From Aquilaria yunnanensis (lineage: Eukaryota; Streptophyta; Magnoliopsida; Malvales; Thymelaeaceae): a DNA stretch of 64,000 nucleotides. Location of the stretch: positions 77,170,501 to 77,234,500 of the forward strand of contig CM077593.1 in the NCBI GenBank assembly GCA_039654915.1, in the 5' to 3' direction. The position numbers and the translations under genes were made by a program. Positions 47,140-58,600 of the stretch are shown in pieces. Under the pieces are notes generated by a model. That model saw only the letters and a program-made list of their open reading frames with translations. It was not told where the DNA came from and did not search any database. Position 1 is the first letter of the stretch. The number at the start of each line of letters is the position of its first letter.

Positions 47140-47560
47140 TTATTGTTGTTAATAATTAATTAAATTGTCTAACTTTTATTTTTGTTGTAATTAATTAACT
47201 TAATTAAACTTGGCTAACTTTTATTTATTGTTGTTAATTAATTAACTTAATTAAACTTGGCTAACTTTTATTTATTTTTGTTAATTAATTAACTTAATTA
47301 AACTTGGCTAACTTTTATTTATTGTTATTAATTAATTAACTTAATTAAACTTGGCTAACTTTTATTTATTGCTGTTAATTAATTAACTTAATTAAACTTG
47401 GCTAACTTTTATTTATTGTTGTTAATTAATTAACTTAATTAAACTTGGCTAACTTTTATTATTGTTGTTAATTAATTAATTTAATTAAACTTGGCTAACT
47501 TTTATTTATTGTTGTTAATTAATTAACTTAATTAATTTGGCTAACTTTTATTATTTTTGA
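47140..47560. repeat. 47-bp minisatellite in the Ogre LTR
   Basis: The word TTGGCTAACTTTTATTTATT recurs at 47-bp spacing (for example 47211, 47258, 47305, 47352, 47399), joined by TTAATTAATTAACTTAATTA. About eight copies, with degenerate ones at the edges. Confidence 0.9.
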
Positions 47561-47564
47561 CTTA

Positions 47565-47615
47565 ATTAACTTTCATTATTATTGTTAATAATTAATTTAA
47601 TTAAATTTTGATAAC

Positions 47616-47646
<31 letters not shown>

Positions 47647-49140
47647 TTTTTTTTCAAGTGGATGGCCAAAAAGCCCCACTTTATTAATTTTTCTTTATAT
47701 AATTTAATTTATTTAATTCACCTTTTACCCATAAATAAAAAAACTAAAAGAAGATTCTTTTGTAATTAATTATTAAGGCTAATAAAAATTTAAAAGCCAA
47801 TTATTTTTATTTTGGAATACATTTTTTATTATTTCTTTAAAGATAACAAAGTGAACTTTTTGTTAAAATTAATAAACAAACATGATTAAATCAATTCTTT
47901 TTAAATATTTTTTTTAATAATGATACTTAAAATAAAAATTCAAGAAAAATCCAATTAAAATTAATAATTAATAAATAATTAAAATTTAACAAAAATTAAA
48001 AAAATCCATGACCAAATGATCCGCCAGGATCCATGGCTTGGAAATATTTTTAAATAAAGTATATAAATAAACTTTTCTTTATTAAAAATAAAATTTTGGG
48101 ACTAATATATTAATTATTTATTAAAATAATAAAATAATTTTATTTTAGTTTTCTTTATTAATAAAAAGAATAAAAAGAATAAAAATTTTGGGTTAATATT
48201 TTATTCAGTAATATTTTATTCCTTTTAAAAAATATAACTTTTTGTCTCCTTTATAAAAATTTTAGTCCAATAATTTCAAAAAAAATAAAAAAATAAATAG
48301 CAAAAAAAATTGAATTTTCTCTTAAATATTTTAGACTTATTAATTAGATATTTTCAGAGATATAAATTAAAAAAAAAAAATCTTTCATTAAACAAAAAGA
48401 AAACAAAAAAAATATAAATATCAAAACTTTTGTTTTAAAATACATATAAATTTTTGGTTAAATAATCTTTTATTCCAAAACAAATTAAATAAATATCAAA
48501 ACTTTTCTTCTTTTGTTTAAAATATACATATAAATTTTTAATTTTTTTAATTAAACAATTACTTTTGGTTAATCTTTTATAAAAAAAAAAAATTTTAGTT
48601 CATGGTATATTGGCTGGAAACTGTCTCGTGCTCGCTTTTGAGCTGCTTCACCTGGTGAAGAGGGTCTGGCTGAGTAACAACGCCCCGTACCATGATCAAA
48701 GTTTTTTTTTATTTTTAAACTCTTTAATTCCTTTAAATTAACTTCTTATTAAATAAAAATTAATAATTTTTTCAATTCTTTTATAAATTGAGTAATTCTT
48801 TAAATAATAAATATCCTTCATTAAACAAGAAAAATCAGATAAAAATAAAAGAAAGAAATAAAAGATAAAAAAAGAAAGAAATAAAAGAAAAGATAAGAAA
48901 AATAAAAGAAAAGATAAAGAAAGATAAAAGAAAAAAAAAAGAAAAAAAAAAAAGAAAGATAAGATAAAGATAAAGAAAGATAAAAGAAAGAAAATTAAAA
49001 AAAAAAGAAAGTAAAAATAAATTAAAAAAAGAAAAAGAAAGAAAGATAAATTTTTAATTTGTATTAAAAATCATTCATGAACAAAATTATCATTTAAAAA
49101 TTAATTTCATGATAATAAGAATTAAATAATTACGATAAAT
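47565..49140. other. AT-rich and purine-rich filler of the Ogre LTR
   Basis: Very AT-rich with no ORF. It contains a TTATTATTATT run (about 47617-47645), an AAAGAAAGATAAAAG purine tract (about 48830-49060), and one odd GC-richer island at about 48599-48696 bounded by CATGGTA and TACCATG. One copy of the CATGG motif occurs near 48007-48045. Confidence 0.7.
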
Positions 49141-49144
49141 TAAA

Positions 49145-49378
49145 TCAATTTCCATATCCGGATGATCCGGCAGGATCTACGGTTTGGAAAATATTAAACT
49201 TTTTTTAAAAAAAAATAAATAAATTAAATAAAAAGATAAAAATCCATATTTTTACAATATGGATAAAATTGTTTAAAATTTCACCAAAATTCCGTGTCCA
49301 AATGACTCGGCAGAGTCCATGGTTCGGAATCAAAATCTTCCGTGTCCAAATGACTCGGCAGAGTCCATGGTTCGGAAG
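49145..49378 (+). repeat. Repeated CATGGTTCGG motif cluster near the LTR end
   Basis: Three copies of a motif of about 38 bp: near 49150 (with CCGGATGATCCGG, a palindrome around one central base), near 49288 and near 49338 (both with CCGTGTCCAAATGACTCGG and AGAGTCCATGGTTCGG). A fourth copy lies near 48007. The minus-strand Ogre-type LTR carries three related copies. The motif is conserved between subfamilies whose intervening DNA has diverged. Confidence 0.75.
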
Positions 49379-49642
49379 TATAAAATTGTACCCGAATTAA
49401 TTACCAAAATCCACATTTTTGACTAATTCAGTTAAAATATCTAAATTAACTGAAAATTTTTAAAAGCAAAGTAAAACAAAATTAAAATCAACTAAGGTGC
49501 CAATTTTGGGCGCTATAACAATATTGTTTTAGCGTAACCGTACTCCCGATTCCCGAACTCTCGCAGACCAATTTTAAGGTGACCAATCGACCTAAGTAAA
49601 CCGATTGGTGGCGACTCCAGAAAACCCGACGTTGCCACAGCT

Positions 49643-49660
49643 TGGCGACTCCGCTGGGGA
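49643..49660 (+). other. Primer binding site of the Ogre-type element
   Basis: TGGCGACTCCGCTGGGGA starts three bases after the LTR end. From memory this fits the tRNA-Arg primer reported for Ogre elements; the position is certain and the tRNA assignment is likely. Confidence 0.8.
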
Positions 49661-50263
49661 GTCAATATTAGTGAGTCGAGCTTAAAGTTGATTTGTTTTG
49701 ATTTACTTTGCTTTACTATTATGTGGATTTATATATTATATTTACTTAAGTAAACATGCATAATGCATTCACAAAATGAAGCTCTATACCCGAGCTTCCT
49801 TAAATCAAACACGATTCTTTCTAAGCGGAATTGGTGTTGCTGTCCTTGTGAGGCCACGGTCTCCAAGCCTTCACCGGTTTCAAAGTAGCAAAGTAGTGTA
49901 TTGCCTTCTGAGACGGTTAGTCTCTGCATGGGCCCACGAAAAGCTACGACTCGAATTAATCCATTCCTTACATAAACCCTAGAGGGTAAGGAATCGGGCC
50001 GTCACTATGATTTAGTGACGGGATTCGGGAACTATCCCTTGCCTTTTTGATAAACCACCTTCTGCATATAGAATTCCTTACTCTACCTTAGAACCAGCCA
50101 TTAAGAATTTTCTATACCTCGGTTCCCATTTCCATAGGTTTTGTTTTATCTATATGTTTGTATGATCTTATGTGTTACCTTTTTACTAACTCTGTTTTTC
50201 CTTATTTTTCCGGCATACACATTTCATCATTAAAGATAAATATTTGGTGAAAGAACCATTATC
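49661..50263 (+). other. Leader between primer site and ORF1
   Basis: About 600 bp with no convincing ORF and several short upstream ATGs. I see no splice pair or structured element that I can support. Confidence 0.5.
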
Positions 50264-51958
50264 ATGGATATTCTCGATTATCTTCCCACGGCTGTTACTG
50301 CATCATGGAATGACACTGTAATCGAAACTCAGCCTGAAGCTATGGAATATTCCGAAACAGCTCAAAAGCTTCACGGAGATGCTCTGACATCCCACTCTCA
50401 CATACAGCTTAAGGACCAGGTATCGGTTCGGATAAACCATAATGACACCATGGAATTATTACAAGTCTGGAATAGTTGGAACTCTGCTGATCGGGAAGCT
50501 TTTACGGCAAAATATGGTCACATCGCTTGCCTACTAAAGGTTACCGTTGATGCATCACTTGTCCGGGCTCTAACACAATTTTGGGATCCATTTTATCGAT
50601 GCTTTTCTTTCGATAAGATGGATCTGGTTCCAACCATTGAAGAATACAATAACCTCTTGGGTTGGTCCTCCAACTATCCAATTGAGACGTATCAATATGA
50701 TAGAAGAACGGAGCCTCATCGAGCCCTAGCAAAATTATTGGACATGCCAGCTTCCAGTCTTCAACCCAAATTTGCAACAAAAGGGTGTCGGAAATTTATC
50801 AGCTGGACCGATCTAAAACAACTAAGTCACACCCTCCCTCAGAAGAATCAACGACGCAAGTTGTTCGCCTTGGCAATATATGGCCTGGTAGTCTTCCCAA
50901 GAATTGTCGGATTTATTGAAGGAGACGTCATCACATTATTTGAGCAAGTCTGCAATGCCCAAGTAAATCCGACCTCAGCGATATTATGTGAAACTATCAG
51001 GGCATTAAACTTTTGTCGCCAAAGAGGAGGCAAATTCATAGGATGTTCACATCTCCTCAACGTTTGGATCAAAAGCCACCTTCCTTGTGAGAAGCAACAT
51101 TTTGGAAATCGCTTTTCAAAGGACTTCATCCCAATTGAAGACTTTTTGAAAAGTGAAACCACTAATCATGATAGCAAGGAAGCATGGGTTGACTACTTCA
51201 AGAACATCAGCGAATTCCAAATTGAATGGAGAGCACCCTGGTCCACCACCACCCGCATAGTTTACCGTTGCGGCAATTGCCCGTGGGTTCCTCTCTTAGG
51301 CATATGGGGAGGAACAAGCTATGCTCCAGCCCAAGTACGTAAACAATTTGGGTCCATGCAATTTATACCCATGACACATAACCTGAGCAAGTTGGAGTTT
51401 TCACATGAAGATCCAAATTCAAATAAGCTTGCAATGGGTATTTCAGTTGCATGGAAAAGACTTTTCATATTAAAGTCAGGCCCTATTATTTCTCCTACTG
51501 CGTATTATGAATGGAGAAATAATCGGAAAGAAGGAATAGTTCTTCCCGAAGAGGTCATCAGAAAATTGGCAAAAAGAGAGTTGGAGAAAGAGCTAGAGGA
51601 AGAAAAGGAGAAGAACAAGAAGATGCTCTTCGACATACAACAGCTCAGTCACAAAACACAACTCCTCGAAGAAAAGATCGAAAGCCAAAAACAAGTCATC
51701 ACCGAATTAGTTGATGAAACCGATCAAACAGAGATGAGAGCAAGATATTGGGAAGATCAATACAGATTTTCTCAAGAACAGCTTCAAATATTTTTGGCAG
51801 AAGTCAGAAAAGTGACTGAGCAAGCCCAACTAATGGGCGAAGAAGCCAAGGAGTTAGAAGAATTGAGCTGCCCTACTCCATCGGTGAATATTCAAAAAAT
51901 GATGGAGTTTATTTCAAAGGCCAGAAAGCAATACTGTACTTTGGGCCGTTTCTTTTGA
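50264..51958 (+). CDS. Ogre ORF1 protein (DUF7745-like, C-terminal coiled coil)
   Basis: 564 codons, intact. ORF1 upstream of gag is a defining feature of Ogre elements and its function is unknown. Residues of about 60-380 form a globular region with motifs such as ALTQFWDPFYRCFSF and TIEEYNNLLGW, which I associate with the plant domain called DUF7745. Residues of about 420-545 are a long Lys/Glu/Gln-rich coiled coil starting near EEVIRKLAKRELEKELEEE, so oligomerisation is likely. The ATG at 50264 is the first in frame and the next gene starts 193 bp after the stop. The same protein, broken, occurs on the minus strand at 45445-45898. A structural or RNA-binding role is speculation. Confidence 0.85.
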   Translation: MDILDYLPTAVTASWNDTVIETQPEAMEYSETAQKLHGDALTSHSHIQLKDQVSVRINHNDTMELLQVWNSWNSADREAFTAKYGHIACLLKVTVDASLVRALTQFWDPFYRCFSFDKMDLVPTIEEYNNLLGWSSNYPIETYQYDRRTEPHRALAKLLDMPASSLQPKFATKGCRKFISWTDLKQLSHTLPQKNQRRKLFALAIYGLVVFPRIVGFIEGDVITLFEQVCNAQVNPTSAILCETIRALNFCRQRGGKFIGCSHLLNVWIKSHLPCEKQHFGNRFSKDFIPIEDFLKSETTNHDSKEAWVDYFKNISEFQIEWRAPWSTTTRIVYRCGNCPWVPLLGIWGGTSYAPAQVRKQFGSMQFIPMTHNLSKLEFSHEDPNSNKLAMGISVAWKRLFILKSGPIISPTAYYEWRNNRKEGIVLPEEVIRKLAKRELEKELEEEKEKNKKMLFDIQQLSHKTQLLEEKIESQKQVITELVDETDQTEMRARYWEDQYRFSQEQLQIFLAEVRKVTEQAQLMGEEAKELEELSCPTPSVNIQKMMEFISKARKQYCTLGRFF

Positions 51959-52151
51959 AAATAATAAGCTTTTGGTGAATGTAATTGAGAAATTCCACTA
52001 TAATTCTTCTTTCACCAAGTATTTACAATATTCATGCATGCATCCATCACATCAATCATACACACATAGAATCTAATAAAATAAATATTTCCTTTAAAAG
52101 GGTAAAATTGGACCTCAACACCGATATTCAACTCGACTCCAAACAAGATTA

Positions 52152-55100
52152 ATGGCAGAACAAGCCGAAGGACGTCTCATGGAGATGGAGTCCAAGATTG
52201 AAAGTATGTCAGAACAGATGAAACAATTGATGGAATTAATCAAAGGGAAAGCAACTCAAGTCCCCATCAAAGAAGTACAAGATCCCACTTATCCCCCGGG
52301 ATTCACCCCGCAACGAGTCTCAGTCCAAGAAAACCTGTTTCAAGAATCAGGACCCTCTGCTAGTGTTCACCTGAAACAAGACACTGTACAGGAAGAGAAG
52401 AAGACATTACCAAAAGATGAAGCAGAATCTCAAAAAATCGAGACAATAGAGAAAAGACTGAGAGCCATTGAAGGAGGCACTATATTCGGATCCTTTTCAG
52501 TGGATGACCTCTGCTTAGTGCCAGACGTCGTAATCCCTTCAGATTTTAAGGTGCCAGATTTCGTAAAATACGATGGAACGAGTGATCCCATCACTCACAT
52601 CACTTTGTTTCTCAGAAGACTACAACCACTTACCAAAGATGAGAAGGTGTGGATCGCACTTTTTCAGGAAAGTCTCACAAAATCAGCATTACAGTGGTAT
52701 CTAAGCCAAGGTCCAAGAAACATAAAAACTTGGAATGACCTTGCTCAGGCCTTCATCGGCAACTATAAACATGTTATGGACTTAGCTCCGGATCGCCAAA
52801 CTCTCCAAAACATGGAGAAGAAAAAAACAGAAACTTTTAAGGAATACGCCCAACGATGGAGGGACTTAGCTGCACAAGTACAGCCACCCATGACAGAAAG
52901 AGAAATGGTCACTTTGTTTGTCCAGACACTGAAATACCCATATTATGACAAACTTATTGGCAATGCGGCAACTAACTTCTCCGACGTAGTCATGTCTGGA
53001 GAAAGGATCGAGCATGGTATCAGAACCGGGAAGATTACTGAGTCCTTTAGTGATCCTATGAAAAGAGGAGGACCATCCAGAAGAAAAGATGAAGAAATAC
53101 AACAAATCGGACGAGGAAGAGGGATTCCCCTCGTGGGTACCGTGGCTACCGGACCTCGCCTATCCTATTCTGCCAACAGGCCCAATGATTATCCTCCAAA
53201 TAGGCCCAGTGATTATCTTCCCAATAGACCCAACAATTATCCTCTCAACAGGCCTAATCAGTTACGACCACCTGTTCCGACTCCTCCAATGCCTGCACCA
53301 AGACCAAGAGAAATTTTCGCACCGATTCCCATGACTTATACTGAGTTATATCCAAAACTCATCCAGAGCCAACTCATTCACCCAATTCCCACAAGGCCAT
53401 TCGAACCCCCATATCCAACATGGTATGACCCTAAACTAAATTGCCCATATCATGATGGTGCCGTGGGCCACGGACTCAAAAATTGCATAGCATTGAAGCG
53501 TATAGTCCAACAATTAATTGAGTCAAAATGGTTGGACTTTTCCGATGAACCAAACGTCACTCATAATCCATTGCCTCCTCATCAAGCCAAACCAGTCAAT
53601 ATGATGGAAGAATACTGGCCGATGAAGAAAACAGTCAATGATATCATAACCCCTCTTAAGCATGTATATTCATGCCTTGTGAAAGAAGGGATTATCATAG
53701 GAAAGTCTTCTGGAAATAAAGAAGTCGAGGATGAGGAGTGGTGCAACTTTCATAACAGTAAGAGTCATTCTATCCAAGAATGCCCAGAATTCCGTAAAAG
53801 TCTACAAAGTCTCATGGACTCCTCCCAAATCATCGTTTTTATGTCAGATAAAGAGGATGACGTGAATGTGATAATTAAAGAACAAGAAGTCAATATCATG
53901 CCAAGACCACTAGTCATTCCAATCTCAAAATCTGCTCTCAAGCCTTTAAGAATTCAAGTTCCAAAGCCATTCCCGTACAAATCAGACAAAACTGTTCCAT
54001 GGAACTATGGCTATACTTCTAACATCACATCAACTCCGTTAGAAGTTGGGGGCATGACTAGAAGCGGTCGGTGTTATTCTCCCGAGCAAATGAACAAGCT
54101 CCAACAAGAGAAGAATGTTACGGATCCAGCAAATGGACCTATTAACACATCTAAAGAGCAAGAGATGCCTCGAGCAGTAACAGATGAACAAGCTACTGAG
54201 TTTCTCAAACTCATAAAGCAAAGTGAATACAGTATCGTGGAGCAGTTGAACCGTCTGCCAGCAAAGATCTCCATACTTTCATTACTCTTAAGTTCTGATG
54301 CCCATCGAGAAGCTCTTCTCAAAGTCCTGAATAAGGCTTATGTTGAACAAGATATCTCCGTGAACAACTTTGACCACCTTGTCAACAACATCACGGCACA
54401 AAATCTCATCACATTCACTGACGATGAGATACCAGCAGAAGGAAGGGGTCACTCTAAGGCTCTACATATTTCGATTAAATACAAAGATCGGATTATGGCT
54501 AGAGTTCTGATCGACAATGGATCAGCTCTAAATGTAATGCCATTAGAAACTTTACATAAGATCGGTTTAGACCCATCACACCTCAACAACAGTCATATTG
54601 TTGTTCGAGCATTTGACGGAACAAAGAGAGATGTGGTTGGAGAAATAGAGCTACCAATTGGGATTGGTCCCTGTCTTTTCCATATCACATTCCAAGTCAT
54701 GGACATTTCTCCATCTTATACTTGTCTGCTGGGAAGACCATGGATCCATATGGCTGGAGCAATTCCTTCCTCATTACATCAAAAAATGAAATTCATCATT
54801 GAAGGAAAGATAATCACAGTCTTTGCTGAAGAAGACATTCTGCTATCTAGACCTGCGGATGCTCAATATGTTGAGGTCAATGAAAATATACCTGATTGCT
54901 CCTTCAGGTCTTTTGAGATTGTCAATGCTGCTTATGTCAGTGAATATGGAGAAGAACCCGTTCCTAACATCTCTAAAACAAGTCGCATGGTCGCCAAACT
55001 CATGATAAAAGGAGGATACTCACCAGGGTTAGGTTTGGGACAAGATTTACAAGGAATCCCAGAGCCATTGAAAATATCCGCAAATGAAGGGAAATACGGC

Positions 55101-55439
55101 CTAGGCTTCACACCGACAAGACATGATAAAATGAAGGCAATAGCTGAAAAGAGAGAAAAGAGGATTGCACGATTAACAGGGCATCCTCTCCAGGAAAGAA
55201 ATCTGGATATCCCTGAAATCACCGAAACGTTCGTGAGTGGTGGTCTCATTCCGAAAAATGACAATGAAGGCAAGCTGACTATCAACATCAACAAGTCTTT
55301 TGAAAGTCTTTCTATTCAGGCAATCATCAGCGATTCACCTGAAGAGGAGGAGCTCATTCAACCTTGTGGCCCACGGGATGTGCTGAACAATTGGGAGGCG
55401 ATAGAACTGCCTGTTATAATCGAAAGCTTTCCAAAGTAA
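52152..55439 (+). CDS. Ogre gag-protease, unspliced form
   Basis: 1095 codons, intact. Order: short N-terminal coiled coil (residues 1-35); gag domain (about 125-300) with FVKYDGTSDPITHITLF, LQWYLSQGPRNIKTWNDLAQ and YAQRWRDLAAQV; an NRPxDYxPNRP repeat (about 336-375); two variant zinc knuckles, CPYHDGAVGHGLKNC (about 435) and CNFHNSKSHSIQEC (about 532); retropepsin-like protease with VLIDNGSALNVMP (about 785); and a G-patch-like GGYSPGLGLGQDLQG (about 955), a known companion of Ogre proteases. The TAA at 55437-55439 lies inside the predicted intron: the unspliced RNA makes Gag-Pro and the spliced RNA fuses it to RT. The start aligns with the minus-strand gag (MAEQ). Confidence 0.92.
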   Translation: MAEQAEGRLMEMESKIESMSEQMKQLMELIKGKATQVPIKEVQDPTYPPGFTPQRVSVQENLFQESGPSASVHLKQDTVQEEKKTLPKDEAESQKIETIEKRLRAIEGGTIFGSFSVDDLCLVPDVVIPSDFKVPDFVKYDGTSDPITHITLFLRRLQPLTKDEKVWIALFQESLTKSALQWYLSQGPRNIKTWNDLAQAFIGNYKHVMDLAPDRQTLQNMEKKKTETFKEYAQRWRDLAAQVQPPMTEREMVTLFVQTLKYPYYDKLIGNAATNFSDVVMSGERIEHGIRTGKITESFSDPMKRGGPSRRKDEEIQQIGRGRGIPLVGTVATGPRLSYSANRPNDYPPNRPSDYLPNRPNNYPLNRPNQLRPPVPTPPMPAPRPREIFAPIPMTYTELYPKLIQSQLIHPIPTRPFEPPYPTWYDPKLNCPYHDGAVGHGLKNCIALKRIVQQLIESKWLDFSDEPNVTHNPLPPHQAKPVNMMEEYWPMKKTVNDIITPLKHVYSCLVKEGIIIGKSSGNKEVEDEEWCNFHNSKSHSIQECPEFRKSLQSLMDSSQIIVFMSDKEDDVNVIIKEQEVNIMPRPLVIPISKSALKPLRIQVPKPFPYKSDKTVPWNYGYTSNITSTPLEVGGMTRSGRCYSPEQMNKLQQEKNVTDPANGPINTSKEQEMPRAVTDEQATEFLKLIKQSEYSIVEQLNRLPAKISILSLLLSSDAHREALLKVLNKAYVEQDISVNNFDHLVNNITAQNLITFTDDEIPAEGRGHSKALHISIKYKDRIMARVLIDNGSALNVMPLETLHKIGLDPSHLNNSHIVVRAFDGTKRDVVGEIELPIGIGPCLFHITFQVMDISPSYTCLLGRPWIHMAGAIPSSLHQKMKFIIEGKIITVFAEEDILLSRPADAQYVEVNENIPDCSFRSFEIVNAAYVSEYGEEPVPNISKTSRMVAKLMIKGGYSPGLGLGQDLQGIPEPLKISANEGKYGLGFTPTRHDKMKAIAEKREKRIARLTGHPLQERNLDIPEITETFVSGGLIPKNDNEGKLTININKSFESLSIQAIISDSPEEEELIQPCGPRDVLNNWEAIELPVIIESFPK

Positions 55440-55635
55440 TCTAATAGTAAAAACCTCCTAAAGAAAGGTTCAATCAATAGGGTGTAGTCTTTGTTTAAGT
55501 GAACCTTTTAGTTATTGCTTTTTATTCCAATAAAGTTGTGATTTATGCACATTGTAAATAAAGTACCAGTTTGCATCCATCTCATTCGTGCCATTTTTTT
55601 TTCTCTTCTCTTTCTTTTCTCTCTGGATAATGCAG
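55436..55635 (+). other. Predicted in-frame intron between protease and RT
   Basis: Donor GTAATC at 55436, acceptor TGCAG at 55631-55635 preceded by a strong pyrimidine tract (about 55596-55622). Removing these 200 bases joins the gag-pro frame to the pol frame without a shift, and the downstream frame stays open into the ATG at 55667. The upstream frame would otherwise stop at 55437. An intron at this point that controls the Gag-Pro to Gag-Pro-Pol ratio is described for Ogre elements. A matching donor region survives in the minus-strand derivative near 43750. Confidence 0.85.
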
Positions 55636-55666
55636 ACCCAAAACTCTCTTTGATGACAATGAAAGA

Positions 55667-58600
55667 ATGAACTTTGATAATCCTGTAAACACTACCGACT
55701 CGGACGACGAAGATCTTCAAGTATCTCTTGAGCTATTAAAAATGATTGAGCAAGATGAAAAAGAAAGAGCAACAAGTCAAGAACCAACTGAGGTATTCAA
55801 CCTAGGAGACAGTCAGGATGTAAAAGAAGTCAAGATTGGCACTTTATTCCCTCCTGAAGAAAAAGAAGAATTAGTCCATTTATTGAAAGAATATGTGGAT
55901 GTATTCGCTTGGTCATACCAAGATATGCCCGGCTTAAGCTCAGACATTGTACTACACAAAATACCCTTGAAACCTGGGGCGAAGCCTGTCAGACAGAAGT
56001 TACGAAGATTAAAGCCGGAGTTAATCTTAAGAGTAAAAAACGAGATTCAAAAGCTGTGGGATGCAGGATTCCTGGGGGTTGCTGAATATACAGAATGGGT
56101 GGTTAACATTGTCCCAGTCGAAAAGAAAGAAAGTGGGAAACTAAGAGTTTGTCAGGACTACCGGCCTTTGAACGAAGCCAGTCCTAAAGATAACTTCCCA
56201 CTTCCTCATATTGATACACTGGTGGATAATACCGCAGGAAACTCCTACTTTTCCTTCATGGATGGTTTTTCTGGATACAATCAAATCAAACTTGATCCAG
56301 ATGACATGATAAAAACTGCTTTTATTACCCTTTGGGGTACCTTCTACTATAAGGTGATGCCTTTCGGGTTAAAGAATGCTGGTGCTACATATCAAAGAGC
56401 CATGGTCACGTTGTTCCATGACATGATGCATAAAGAAATTGAAGTATATGTGGACGACATGATCGCCAAAACTTTCACTGCTCGGGGGCATCTAAAAGTG
56501 CTAAGAAAACTATTCGATAGACTTCGCAAATATCAATTGAAGTTGAATCCTGCCAAATGTACTTTTGGAGCCTCTTCAGGAAAGTTATTGGGTTTCATAG
56601 TCAGCAAGGACGGGATTCGAGTTGACCCGAGTAAAGTCAAAGCGATACAAGAAATGCAACCCCCGAAGACTCCAAAACAAGTAAGAAGTTTTCTGGGTAG
56701 AATCAACTTCATAGCAAGGTTCATATCACAATTGACGTCCAAGTGTGAACCGCTTTTCAAATCACTAAAGAAGAACAATCCGATTGAGTGGAATAACGAA
56801 TGCCAAGAAGCGTTCGAGAAAATCAAACGATATCTATCAAATCCACCAGTCTTGATACCACCTCGATCCGAAGAACCGTTGATTCTATATTTATCCATAC
56901 AGGATTCTTCATTAGGATCCGTATTGGGTCAACGTGATGAGACAAGCAAGAAGGAGCATGCAATTTACTATTTGAGCAAAAAGCTTACCACATATGAAGC
57001 TAAATACTCAATAGTAGAAAAGTCCTGTTGTGCCCTTGCATGGGTAGCACATCGACTACGACACTACATGCTCAACAACACAACATTGCTGATTTCCAAG
57101 ACTGATCCCATTAAGTACATTTTCGAGAAACCCGCTTTATCAGGCAGGATTGCAAAATGGCAAATGCTGTTATCTGAATACGACATACAGTATGTCACCC
57201 AAAAGGCCGTAAAAGGAAGTGTGATCGCTGAATATCTGGCTGATAGAGCATTGGAGGATTATAAGCCCATGAGAATGGACTTTCCTGATGGAGATATAAT
57301 GACAATAGAACAGGAAGTCGATGAAGAAAATGAAACATGGAAAATGGCATTCGATGGAGCATCTAATGCTTTGGGACAAGGGATCGGAGCTATACTCATC
57401 GCTCCAAGCGGAGAGCAGTTTCCCCTCACAGCAAAAATTACATTTCCTTGTACCAACAATATAGTAGAGTATGAAGCATGTGCTATGGGACTCCAAATGG
57501 CATTGGATTTGAAAGTGCGAGATCTCCGAGTCTATGGGGATTCCGCATTAGTCATATATCAAATAAATGGAGAATGGGAGACAAGAGATTCAAAATTAAT
57601 CCCTTACCAAAAGCTTATACTAGACATGACTCGAAGATTTAACAGTATAAGTTTCCATCATCTTCCAAGGGAAGATAATCAAATCCCAGACGCTTTAGCT
57701 ACTTTGGCTGCTATGTACAAGATAAGCGACCCTGAGCATACTCCTGTGTTCGAGATGAAAATAATAGATTCTCCAGCTTATTGCATGAGCATCGAAGAAG
57801 AATTGGATGGAAAGCCTTGGTATCATGATATCAAGAAATACCTCCAAGAACGAACATATCCACTAGAAGCATCAGAAAATGACAAGAAATTTCTACGAAG
57901 ATTGTCAATGGGTTTTCTTTTAAACCTAGACATACTCTACAAGAAAACCCCAGACTCGATGCTACTTCGCTGTGTAGATACTCATGAAGCACGAAAGATC
58001 ATGGAAGAAGTTCATTCTGGAATATGTGGAGCACACACTAGTGGTCATACCATGGCAAGACAAATAATGAGGGCTGGCTACTATTGGCTCACATTGGAAA
58101 GTGATTGTATTAATCACGTGAGAAAATGTCACAAATGTCAAATATATGCCAACAAGATCCAAGCTCCACCCACCCCTCTTAATGTAACAGCAATACCTTG
58201 GCCTTTTGCCATGTGGGGAATTGACGTCATTGGAGCCATTACCCCTAAAGCTTCCAATGGTCACAAATTCATCCTAGTGGCAATTGACTACTTCACTAAA
58301 TGGGTAGAAGCTATGTCATATGCAAGTGTGACTCAAAAGGTGGTATGCCGGTTCATTAAGAAAGAAATCATTTGTCGCTATGGGCCGCCGGAATGTATCA
58401 TCTCAGACAATGCCACGAACCTGAACAATGCAATGATGCAGACTTTGTGCCGGCAGTTCAAAATCAAACATCTCAATTCGGCACCTTATCGACCAATGAT
58501 GAATGGTGCAGTAGAAGCGGCCAATAAAAATATCAAGAGAATTGTTGAAAAGATGATCGTCACTTACAAGGACTGGCATGAGATGTTACCTTTTGCACTA

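Larger units (their letters stand above)
45899..49639 (+). repeat. 5' LTR of the plus-strand Ogre-type element
   Basis: Begins TGTTGACACCCAATTTCG and ends CCCGACGTTGCCACA, three bases before the primer site; length 3741 bp. Order inside: AT-rich U3, TATA box at 46413, a GC-rich CCG/GTC-type trinucleotide tract (about 46600-46870), a 47-bp minisatellite (about 47140-47560), a long AT-rich stretch, a purine-rich tract (about 48830-49060), repeated CATGGTTCGG-type motifs, then the conserved end with GGTGCCAATTTTGGGCGC. Confidence 0.9.
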
